64,000 bases of DNA. Origin: Notospermus geniculatus (lineage: Eukaryota > Nemertea > Pilidiophora > Heteronemertea > Lineidae). Position 1 is the first letter of the stretch; each line of letters begins with the position of its first letter. The notes below the pieces were generated by a model. It was not told the origin of the DNA and did not search any database. It was given only the letters and a program-made list of their open reading frames with translations. Position numbers and translations under genes: made by a program. Below are positions 44,301 through 54,800 of the stretch, piece by piece. Location of the stretch: positions 670,004 to 734,003 of the forward strand of contig NMRB01000054.1 of NCBI GenBank assembly GCA_002633025.1, read 5' to 3'.

Positions 44301-47300
44301 TACTTCCCTTTCAGCAAACGATTGATTCCATCGGCCAAGCAGCAGCCGCAGCTATTGAAGGTCCTCTTAGTGCAACTTGCCGTGAGGCATTCGCTAATAC
44401 TGTGATACCAGGGTTTGAGAGGGCGACACAGAATCTGTTTAGACAGCTTAACGATACCTTCCAAAAAGGAACCAAGGAATGTAAGTTCAAGTTTGAAATA
44501 TCATGTTTTCCTGTTATAATGTTTACACAAATCCAGCAGGCCTCCGGGCACTTCGCCTTCTGACGACACTCTGCAGAGACACCTCATGATGTGATCCAAG
44601 TTAGCTCTGCAGACAGCGGAGACCAGAGGCATAGCAATTTTATCCTTTGGTGGTTTAGTTGAAATCCAGTCATCCTGGCCCTGAGTCTGTCATTGATTGA
44701 GTTTAATTTTCCTTTTCTTCAGATGTTCAACAGCTGGAGAGTCAACTCGAGAAAATCCAACGAAAACAACACAACGCTCGCGATCCGCTCATGAGTCAGC
44801 TACAGACGTCGCTGGATACTTTTCAGACGACAGCAGAACAACTTCAGGAGTCTGTGATTAATTCAGTGAAGAAAGAGGTTGAACATCATGTACAACTCTC
44901 GGCCAATAGGTAAGTCATATAGATGTTAAATCAATCACAGTTGACTGTAACAGTGTCTCATTCCTCCTCATCTTTCCCAAGACATATTTCATCATAAAGG
45001 TAAACTCGGTCCTTGTTCGATAGCCTGAATGGTTTCGATTGCCACTTTCTGTTGTATATTTTATATTTCTGCTGAGTCACAGCGATGGAGTTGCCTGCTT
45101 CCCCCTTCTCCACCTCAGTTAGGAACGCCTTCGTCGTGTTCGCACGGACCCGCCAGATCGTCATGGCGAACTTTTGCTCGTCTCGTACCGCTTTGGTCGT
45201 GGAGAACTGCCTGAGGAACTCCACTGTGAAGTTCTCTGGAATTGTTTCATTTTTGGGGGGTTTTAGGCACAACTCGTTTGAGAGATTATTCAGATATTTC
45301 TCAAAGTTATCAGTGCTCTGTTTCATCACATCTAACTTATCCAAGGGTAGCAGTGTTCTCTTCTTATAAAGTGTGGTGTCATTCGGTATGGAAATCTCAG
45401 CCATTGCCCTCGAGTCACCGACCCAAATGATCATTCCCGTCGCATCCACGTTTTGATTCCATGCAACCAACGTCGCCAGTCGTATTAGTCGGCGTATGAA
45501 TGATTTCGGCTCCGTGTGCTCGGTCTGTCGTACGACCTCAGTCAGTAAGAGGCTGCGATGACGCTGATCCACGACGGCGAGGTCCACCTTCCCCGTCGTC
45601 AGGTGAGGATGATTGTAACCCATCTTGACGGTCCATTCATCATTCACATCCAGAATCCTTGGCTGCATATCCAAGTATAACTCCCCCTGGAAATATTGTT
45701 CATCTTTTAGCAAATACTTCTTTTCTACGTCTGCTGCGATGGTGTTGAAGATGTTCCTACAGGAGGCAATAACACGCGTCTCCATCTTGGTTGTCTTGTG
45801 TAGCCGTCTGTTATGACGATGACATTTGGTAGCTTTAGGAGTTAAGGTCTGTAAGAATAATAATAAAAGAATACATGTAAAACAATGGAATACGATAGGC
45901 TTGTGTAGAGCATCAAAATCCAGGTCTTCCTGATCAAGACACCACCTCCCCACAAGAGTCTCATCTCATCAAGCTGGACTCAAGCAGGCAAAACCTTCGC
46001 CTCTTGGACAAATCAAAACTGGGTTACCTCCCCCTACCCCCCCCCCATTGTTTTATTACCCTTACCTTACCCCATCCAGATTGGAGCAGATGAACCCTCT
46101 TGATGTGAATTCACTGAACGGTCAATGGAGGGGGTTCCAAACCAAGTCCTTAGTTTGCATATTTGCCAAGTGGACCTATTAGGTCCACTATACATGTACT
46201 ATGGAAATCTGGCTATGTGATCGTTATATGTGTTGAAAACAACCCAGCAAATAACTGTATTAGGCACCCAGTATGTCAATATGTACATAATATGTTCTTA
46301 CCTGTTGTATGTCCTTAGAGTCACATTCTAATCTTAGGCCTGTGCTAAATGGAAAGTTATTACTGACTGCCTTTCAGTTATATTGAGTGGATAAGTGTGC
46401 CAGATCAACTCATGCTGTGAATGGCCACAGGCCTGATTATGTTGACAGTTGTATGGCAGGGGGTGGAGATCATGACATCACCATGTTGTTTTGTACTGCA
46501 CCGGTTGGTTTCTTTACAAAGGATTGAATGATTGATGACTTCTTCACGGATGGTTGCATTTAATCTGGTTAATGAATGTTGGAGTACTTTCTGATGGCAG
46601 GCGATTAAAAATGGAGGAGTTTTTTACCGTAATGTCATATTATATCCCTTGATTAATGGCCAAAGCACCTGAATGAAATAGAATGACTTACCTACCGGTA
46701 ACTCTTTTGTTGCATCAAGGCTAAAATTGCCACCTAGTGTTTTTAGCCAGCCCGTCTTATCATAAACATTGACTGAGAAGCCCAGTAAAACTGAACACAC
46801 ACATGATATTGGAAAAAATGCATTAGTTGGTGTTTCCAATAGATGGCAGGACTGTGCCTACACAGACAGAACTGGCATGACTGAGAATGGCAATTGGTAT
46901 ATGCGGTCAAAGGTTTGATACGAATTTCAAACGTCAGTTGTATGTTGTGGTAAATGTGGAGTCAACATTCAGTAGCCTCTGCCACAGATTATCCCTAAAT
47001 GTTGAACGAGCCGTTGCTATTCATGGTCATCTGTGTTTCTATCGTTCCAGGATCCAAGACCAGGTGTCGAAGCAAGTGCGAGGCATCGTGAAGGAGGAGC
47101 TTGAAACTGCCATGAAAGAGCAACAAGAATCGTTGAACCACAGTCTGATGAGTGTCGTCAGATCAAACGCCGTCACGCCCGTCGCTACGAGCCCTGATCC
47201 ACAACAACTACAGACTCATATCCTTCACTTATTACAGCAAGGACAACTTAACGTCGCATTTCAACAGGTACGAATTTTGCCACAGTCTCTCTTGTTTTGT

Positions 47301-48115
47301 TGGGAGTACACGTCATTGCTGCAGAAGTCTGTAAAAGTATTTATTTAGCAAATTTCATTCCATTTGTTCTTCCATGTGTAACATTTCTGTCTTGCTTTCA
47401 GGCTCTCTCTGCCTCCGACCTCAACCTTGTCATGTTAACATTTCTGTCTTGCTTTCAGGCTCTCTCTGCCTCTGACCTCAACCTTGTCATGTTTGTATGC
47501 GAGGCAGTAAATCCCAACCAGGTGTTCGAGCAGGAGCCGTGCCCTCTCCAGCAGCCTGTCCTTCTCTCACTTATCCAACAGTTAGCTGCTGACTTGACCC
47601 ACCACACAGAGCTAAAACACAAGTGAGTATCAGACCTACTGAAGTAAAGTCTGCTGAGGTTGCACCGCAGGTGACGAGCTCATCTGTGCTGGAGTTTTAC
47701 TCTGTTGCTGAAGCAGTGAGTGTCTTAGAGTATGCTCACCCACCCTGGACCCTGGACAGGGGCAGCCTGGTTTGTCAGAGGTTAGCTTCCCCCTTAGAAC
47801 TCAATGATTCAGCTCAGAGCAGTCAAACTCCATGAAGTACCGGTACATGAAGTTCTGTAGGCTGTGCATAGAGGGCAGTCCAGCTTCGTGAGTAGATCCT
47901 GTTGACTGAAATCATTCTGTTTTATCCGTTACAGATATTTAGAGGAGGCCGTCATGAACCTCGACACCAGTAACGCGCTGACACGTGAGCACATGCCGAC
48001 GGTCCTGGGCTCACTCATCCAGAAGTTGACGGCACATATTACAGCTCACCCGTCGGATAAGATGACAAAGAACATGAGAATGCTTCTGATGGCTTCACAG
48101 TCATTACTCAAGTGA
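35332..48115 (+). CDS. EDC4: enhancer of mRNA-decapping protein 4 (EDC4/Ge-1)
   Basis: Twenty-nine coding exons join in frame to 1484 aa (human 1401): 35332-35425, 36024-36081, 36289-36387, 36605-36716, 36888-36993, 37176-37362, 37475-37637, 37809-37913, 38046-38155, 38549-38626, 38860-38955, 39144-39252, 39387-39643, 39895-39995, 40276-40390, 40505-41169, 41483-41699, 42047-42184, 42626-42754, 43029-43127, 43308-43353, 43472-43667, 43798-43941, 44047-44162, 44315-44480, 44723-44909, 47051-47267, 47459-47622, 47935-48115. Residues about 120-560 form the WD40-type propeller (TERSLLKGFTG-like block, VIWCPYIPEE, WKFALTGADHNRELKIW, YLVLSDIKRR). A long Ser/Thr-rich acidic linker (about 560-1010) precedes a coiled coil (about 1030-1095) and the helical C-terminal domain (VLLSLIQQLA, YLEEAVMNLD). 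EDC4 is a cytoplasmic P-body scaffold that links DCP1/DCP2 and XRN1. The exon 1 donor (gtctct) is weak. Confidence 0.97.
40045..40118. repeat. 24-bp short tandem repeat in EDC4 intron
   Basis: tccactggggctgtcatcgg is followed 24 bp later by tccactggggctgtcatcag and then by a decayed third copy (tccaatgaggctgtgg). The array lies between the exons at 39895-39995 and 40276-40390. Confidence 0.7.
42740..42900 (+). repeat. 71-bp tandem repeat copying an EDC4 splice donor
   Basis: aggcagtgaatacaggta at 42740 is repeated at 42811 (aatgcaggta) and 42882 (aatacaggta), a period of 71 bp. The first copy holds the last 15 nt of the EDC4 exon 42626-42754 and its GT donor. The two later copies therefore carry intact-looking donors. 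Because 71 is not a multiple of three, use of the next donor would change frame. Confidence 0.85.
44958..45785 (-). CDS. unrecognised ORF nested antisense in an EDC4 intron
   Basis: A 275-aa open frame starts METRVIASCRNIFNTIAADV with a good context (accaagATGg) and ends CLGKDEEE. The frame stays open upstream to 45953, but an acceptor-like ttattattattcttacag ends at 45849, so a short upstream exon or leader is likely. The composition is that of a soluble protein with alternating charged and hydrophobic residues, no signal peptide and no membrane segment. The segment GKVDLAVVDQRH...LLLTEVVRQTE has a strand-D-x-strand-E look reminiscent of nuclease folds, but the usual lysine is absent, so no function is assigned. 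It occupies the 2.1-kb intron between 44909 and 47051. No TIRs, poly(A) tract or poly(A) signal was seen. It could be a nested gene or a captured transposon gene. Confidence 0.5.
   Translation of the reverse strand: METRVIASCRNIFNTIAADVEKKYLLKDEQYFQGELYLDMQPRILDVNDEWTVKMGYNHPHLTTGKVDLAVVDQRHRSLLLTEVVRQTEHTEPKSFIRRLIRLATLVAWNQNVDATGMIIWVGDSRAMAEISIPNDTTLYKKRTLLPLDKLDVMKQSTDNFEKYLNNLSNELCLKPPKNETIPENFTVEFLRQFSTTKAVRDEQKFAMTIWRVRANTTKAFLTEVEKGEAGNSIAVTQQKYKIYNRKWQSKPFRLSNKDRVYLYDEICLGKDEEE
47344..47457 (+). repeat. 57-bp tandem duplication containing an EDC4 splice acceptor
   Basis: The 57 bp from taacatttctgtcttgcttt through ggctctctctgcctccgacc and tcaaccttgtcatg occur twice in a row. Both copies include the ctttcag acceptor (exon starts 47402 and 47459). 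The second gives the family sequence ALSASDLNLVMFVCE. The first would add 19 residues in frame, since 57 is a multiple of three and no stop intervenes. Confidence 0.9.
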
Positions 48116-49350
48116 AATGGTGATTACGTCAGATCTGACAGCCAAGAAGACAGATTTTATCAACATTGGGTGACAGAGACATAAGGGCACATTGACCAAG
48201 AGAATCATACTGAGACAGAAGTCGTCTTATTGCTGGTTCCTACACCACCGTACATGAAGCGGTGATGTAGGAACCAGCAGCAAGAAGTGCTGATTTTCTC
48301 AGGATGAAGAGAGAGTAGGAGTGTAAACATTGATACTGTAGTGTTGTAGTGAGGTAGTGTTGTCTGGGCAGGCCCATACATACATGACAGAGAGCTTACC
48401 TCGACTTAAAAGTGCCAGCCTGAAGAAGACCCCGGTTGGGGTCGAAAATTTGCGAAATTTCTGGAGGACGACTCCTTTTATTATATCGACAGAAAACTTA
48501 GGAGTCCATCTGGTATTATTACTGCCACCTGTTGGATATAATCACCCCTCAGTAGGAAGTGCCAGACTGGCCAGGTTTTAACTGCGTATTCAGATAGCCA
48601 GTGGCAGGTTGCCTGCCACTTTTGGATACTTGGACTGAGGGGTATAATGTGAAACTGGCAGCACAGAAACCTGTGCACATTCATGTCTTCAAGATTGTAA
48701 ATTGTGTGCGTGATCCGTGTCATGGACGTAAACATCGCACTGATGAGGTGGCACCCTAGATTTTAGCTCACCGACATGACTCACAGATAATCTCACCTGT
48801 GCTACTAGAGTCAGCAATCCTCTTGGTGTACATGTAGTGCTGGTTATTGTTGGGGGTTTTAGAGGGCGACATAGATCTCCAAGTAGTATTTATGTTTTGA
48901 ACTTTTCTATTGTCAGCCAAATGAACACAATACATGGTTGAAGATGCGGGTACGTTGTATTTACTGTGGACCCAGTGTGATGTTTTTCATTTGACCTGCT
49001 GCCTTCGTCAACTCTAACTCCGAGGAAGAAATTTTCGTTAATTGCTTCGTCAGCCTTTTATAGTGTAACAGCTCTAGTGTTCATAGACAAACAACAAGTT
49101 TTAATAGGTGTAACCTATGTGTAAACATTGATTTCCTGGTTCGTTAAACTTTTCGTAAGTTCACATCGTGTAATTATGTGTGATTTTCATAAAATATTAA
49201 ATCATGTTTAAGTACTGAGATATTTTGACCTATCGTCTGTAGCTAGGACGTTTTGAGTTATTTTTGATTATCATGATAAGTAATTTGGACACTTTTTGAA
49301 ATGTGATAACACATTAAAATCTCGACCATCCTTGTGTTGTTGATGTATCC
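48116..49350 (+). other. EDC4 3' UTR and flank
   Basis: No coding frame resembles a known protein. ATTAAA at 49313-49318 (cacattaaaatctcgacc) is the best candidate polyadenylation signal, giving a 3' UTR of about 1.2 kb. It contains a short perfect hairpin, cttcttgctggttcctacac-like around 48228-48290, and a foldback fragment at 48396-48484. Confidence 0.55.
48396..48484. mobile_element. half copy of foldback family 3 in EDC4 3' UTR
   Basis: Matches the right half of 27236-27419: tcgacttaaaagtgccagcc, ccccggttggggtcgaaaat and gaggacgactccttttatta. The left arm is missing, so this copy is truncated. Confidence 0.8.
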
Positions 49351-51815
49351 CTCTCTAGAAAAAAAACATGTACAGTTTCATTTTATGGAAGATAAACTTG
49401 AAGATTTTACTATAGAAATAGAGTTTGTTTCTTGCTTCACTTTCCTCAGACACTCTCACTGGAACTGATGATCCTGTCTGTTTCAACTGTACTGTTAGTG
49501 TTGTTTAGACCATCAGCCCATGACATATTTAGACCAGCCACCCATGATCTGGGTGGGAACAGGAAGTAAGTTTTGGAGGGAGTTTGGCATGGATTCAAGC
49601 AGGCTAGAGGCATGTGCATATGTGAAGAGGAATGACAAGTGAAAGGATATCGCTATTGCAAGGTAATCTAGTTATTAATAGTACCATTAACAGTTACATT
49701 CTGATCGGTGCTCGAGCAAGCATGAATGAGACTGCATGTAGGCCGTATTACTATTGACATCCAGGCTAGGCCTAATTGCCAATTGGTCAACTGACTGATC
49801 ACTCCTACGTTGTCATTAATGCCACCTACAGTCCAAAATATGAACTAACAATCTCAGAACAGCCGGGCGCACTCTATTTCATGATTTGCTAGGCAAAACC
49901 CATGCTGGTTGGGGGGGGGGGGAAGAACACCCCTGGTGGGGGGGGGGAGACAGGAGGTCAACACATAAGTGAAGTTTCAAGTTTTATTGCATTCCTGCGA
50001 TGTTGATTTACATGATCGGTTCAGGCTTTAAGGAATATATTTAACATAAAAATGACACCCGTTGACCTCTCAGCCATTGGTGAGTTGATGTCATTTTAAA
50101 ACGACATGCACAACCTGATATTTTCAACTCGTTTAACTTGCACACTTTTGGTGAACTACTTCCTGAACCAGCTTCAGGAACCCGTTAACAAACTCATGCA
50201 CATCAGCGTGCCTCGTAAAACATTCACAACTGACATAATACAAAGACAAGACCACAACTCTAAAATTATGGAACACCCAACAAGATAACCCCCTTCAACC
50301 TTACATTCTATATGCCAACAACTTAATTATTGCTCTGACTTTGTTTCCACTTTGAATACCTGATTTATATGCAGACTGATCTGACATGTTATTTCCTGCC
50401 AGATCTGGTTATAAATGTTGATACATATATGTGGTCACCAGTATTTAATAAGAGCAGATCCACACAAATACATGTGGTGAACAGAGGCAGGCGTGGAGAA
50501 GTCAAGAAGACGAGATCTAGATAAATACTCATGTTCTCGTGAGATCATTTCAACCCTGCTCAACTGATTCCCTTCCCTTATGTGACTAGAAGCATCCAAT
50601 CCCCCAGAGAGAGTTTGAATAACAACTGAAGATTTTTTCTATCTACATGTGTAGGCCTATTTCTATCTACATAGGCCTACATGTGTAGGCCTACATGTAT
50701 ATGACTTCTTACAACAGCAAAAATGCACAAACACATGTACAATGTCTTTCCTAACCTCAGTGGGTTAAAAATTCAATAAAAATATAACGTATGTACATTA
50801 TGTACACAGACATTGCCCAAATTAAACTAAAAACTCATACGACAAGAACACAACAAACCTTGAAATATCACAGAACTTGAGGTCGTTTAAGTTATATGAT
50901 GTTTCATCCCCTGTGCATATACCGGGGGTACATGTACCTCACCTACATGCAGCAAAGAGTAATTTTTCAAGGAACAGGAAACAGTGGCTAAAAATAAAGA
51001 CGATTTGTACTTTATCCCTCCCTGGTCAACAAGAAAGTCCCCCTTAACACAATTCATTGAACCATTCAGGCCCTTTCCTTTTGAGGCACGCTAAAATGTG
51101 CATGTGCCTCGCAAACAATAGAATTTCTATTGTTTGTGAGGCACATGCACATTTTAGCGCGCCTCAAAAGGAACGGCCTGCCATTTCTAAACCACTAACA
51201 TCTGTGAACTGAAAAGGCCTAGAGACACAGTTCTTCATTCAGTCCTCCCGCTGGAGGGGCCTAACCTCACTTGAAAATGAATATATAGCCCAAATCTGAA
51301 GCTTATGATCTCTCTCTCTCTCTAACAAAACAACAGCAACAGACCTGGTTTATTTTCCTGTATGTTTTGAGCACATAATGGTTTCGCGGCACTAACATTC
51401 AATCAAAAAGTACAGCCTGAGTCAGTGTACACCAGCAATGACGGCAGCATCAGATACATTGACAGAGAACATATGATGTTGAACTGAGACTTCAGAATAT
51501 GATTATTGTTTTTAGCACCAACTTTGACCTTACCAGCTTCATACATGGAGGCATCAATGCTTGATGATGTCATATTATGTCATGACCTCATCGATGATGT
51601 CATAACGTCAGGATCCACACACAGCTGGACACTGTGCCGTAAATGAATTTCACTCAGTTGCCGAGGCCCAGTGCTCACTTTCCGACAGTGACTATCCATC
51701 AATAACCACTGGTCTTATCAACATGTGGAGAAGCACTCCAAATATCCGTAATGAATTGAAATTCATATCATTCACACACATCTCTCATTCCACAAAACTC
51801 TCAGGTCAGTCAGTG
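49351..51815 (-). other. intergenic sequence and DCAF11 3' UTR
   Basis: EDC4 and DCAF11 converge here. A reverse-strand AATAAA (TTTATT at 49983-49988, aagttttattgc) suits the end of a DCAF11 3' UTR of about 1.8 kb. Two G-runs lie at 49908-49945 and a 114-bp palindromic element at 51067-51180. No other gene is visible. Confidence 0.5.
51067..51180. mobile_element. palindromic MITE family 4, copy 1, 5-bp TSD
   Basis: An almost perfect palindrome over its full 114 bp: CAGGCCCTTTCCTTTTGAGG to CCTCAAAAGGAACGGCCTG, with a core acaatagaatttctattgt. CCATT flanks both sides (51062-51066, 51181-51185). Relatives lie at 55600-55712 and 63137-63249. Confidence 0.9.
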
Positions 51816-54800
51816 CTACAGCAAGAATGTGCGAGTTCCTCTGAAGTTCCGATGTTTCTTGAAGGCTTTGTCACGTAATCGTCTACTCCGCCTTAATCTA
51901 CCGCCGTCATCAGAGTCCGTATCATCATCATCACTCTCATCTGAAGTCAATTCTGGCTCCGTATCTGGTTCTTTTTGATGGTACCATTGGCCTATTGTGC
52001 CGTCCCACTGGAAGTAAACAGACATTCTCATCTTCATTGTGAACAGTGATTGCATTACTGCAGATACACAACTATAACTGTTGTTAACGGAGTCCATGTA
52101 CAGTACAACGGTTGTGTATCGGCTGAGTCCATGTATTAAAACTGTTGTGAACGGAATGAATCCATGCACAACTCCACCACAGGATGTGAAAACAGACAGA
52201 GTACTGATCTCAGGTTGACTTGGTGAGCATGTATAGCTCGGCCCACATTGCCAACGAAGAAACCTTCTTGAATCTGACACTCACTGAAGCAGTCATGATG
52301 TTGTGTTCAAACGGATGCCAGGACACGTCACGGACACACGCCCTCGGACCTTCTAGATGTTTCACGATCTCTCCAGTCAAGGTGTCATAGACTGAAAGAG
52401 ACATACCCCGGTACGTGTAGTAATATAGGGTGAGGAAATGTGAAGCAGGAGGAGACCAGAGAGCCTGGAGAAGAGCTGGGCTGTCAGATCAGAGAGGGTT
52501 GGCCTCTTTATCACATGAAGAAGAGGCCTGACTGGGGATCGAACCCCCACCACACAGGCGATGTTTCCACTGGGCCTATCTCACAAATGAACAGTAAATA
52601 CTTACTAATAACCCCACCAGTGGCACACCCGGTGTAGATAAAGCGCTGTCCAGTGGTGAATTCCGGTGAGAAGTGACATCTGATGAGTGTGTAGAGGATG
52701 CTGTGACCTCTGTAGGTCATGATGGACGTGTCGCCTGGGATGACTTTCTTACGGATCACTGAAATAGGACGATGAAAAGATTATCTACACGTACTTGTCC
52801 GCAGCAGGGCCTTCCATGCTTACTTGGATTTGTCACCCACCGACCCCCCCAGATGGTACTTGAAAGCATAAGTGTTGTAGACAGAAGAAATGTCTGTACA
52901 GGTTCAGATTGCACTCTTACCTCGCTTAGGGAATTGTTGCCACCTATAGTCCCAGGTTTGTCTGGCTACAGCACGTTTTGTGGCCTGAAATCAATGAACA
53001 GGTAATGATGTAAAACTAGACAGCCTAGTGTCCTATTGGCTGACTGCTTTCATCAACCAACAAGGCCAGGAGTGATAGCAAGTTCTTCTTCAGCTTATCA
53101 TGCTAAGTCTTGTCACCTGTACAGCCTGCACAGCACAATGCCAGGTCTGAGTAAATTCTACTCCATCCCCCGCCCTCAGATTCCATCCCAGAACACTCAC
53201 TGAAGACACTGTAACCAAGTCATGAGAAATGATATCTTACCACTTGAGCATCAGTTGAGGAAAATTTGCGTACATCCCAGAGTTTTATACTTTGATCTTT
53301 AGAATTTGAGAGGAGATACCGACCATCACCCTGAAGAAAGAATGATAAGATGTTGTAGTGTACCTCCAAATAGAATGGATTTGGGTCCCATACGGATGTC
53401 ATACTGACATCGCATTATACCACGGCAATTATACCCTTTATCATACACAGCAGTGAACAGATGATGACAAGTGACCATGAGGAGTCTACCCTCTCCTACT
53501 GAGCTCCTAATTACCTTGCTCTCAATGTATGTCGTCCCGTCCCAATGCCCAGCAAGGACACCAACAGGTTCTGGGTTGTCCTCTCTCAGTGACCGCCGAT
53601 CCCAAACCTGTAACATGAAGGTATGAGAGGGACAAACAGAGATATGACAGTAATAAAGACATTGACAATTCATCATCATCGTCAGCTTCTTGTTCCTCTT
53701 GGAACTTTGCCGCTCAGATTTTCCTGTGCGAAGGGCGATTTTTGCGCAGACATTACTAATTAAATCATAAGCTCTCCATGAAGATTACAGCTGGTGTGTA
53801 CCGGTGTGGCCTTCGGGGACACGTAGAACATGTTAGTCACAGTTGTTATTGTCCCAAAGCGATAGAAGGAAACATGTGTTCCATACCTACCTTTACTAAG
53901 CCATCATCGCCACCGCTGAACAACATATGTGATGTGGCATCGGCAAAAGCAACTGCATTCACGTCATCATCATGAGCGTCAATCTGTAATAGAGTAAAAT
54001 GTGTGTTTTAGGAGAGAAATCATGGCAGTAACGGCTCCATCTCCAAGTTAGATCTACCAGGTACTGTGAGCTGCGATGTTGAGTTTCTTATTTCAAAACA
54101 TGTGGACATAAAAACTATTAAACAGCACACAAACCATTTAGGCCAACTGAACATCAGTGACCTGAGGGAGAAGGGGAGAATGCCAGTGACCTGACGTGGA
54201 GGGGGGCTAGTCATATTGATTTACCTTTAGGGTTCTCTGATTCAATTCCCTATCATACACATACAGACATCCATCGTTAGCCCCACCCATGATCTCCCTG
54301 TTGTCTTGAGAGAAAGTCAGAGAAAAGATACAGAATCTGCTGTCGTCAGGACACAAGTTGAGGGCTTCGTGGGTCTCATGTTCTCCGTGGACATTACAGA
54401 TGTGAACTGAAAAACAAAGAGCTAATCATGAGGATTCATGTTGTCCAGTTACAATGCTATGCAGAACAGTCCTTTACTTCTATAGTCAGTGAAAGTAAGA
54501 GAAAAAGAGGTGAAGTAAAGGAACACCTCCCAAAACAAGTGACAGAACTGGCCAGTTTACTTGTCAGGGAGAGTAGGGAAAGAGCTGGGAAAACTGGCCG
54601 AGCTGGGACTTATTCTGAGAAGTGGGGAGGCGAAATCTATGATATCTACCGGTACTCACTGAATTCAGACCAACTTGAATAGATGAAGTAATTGCCATCA
54701 GGACTGAAAGGAGATGCATTGAGTAGAGTTATCGAAAGGTTTTACTGAGAGCTCTCCACTCTCCATACGACAGCTGAGTATGGTAGTAATACTGGTCTGT

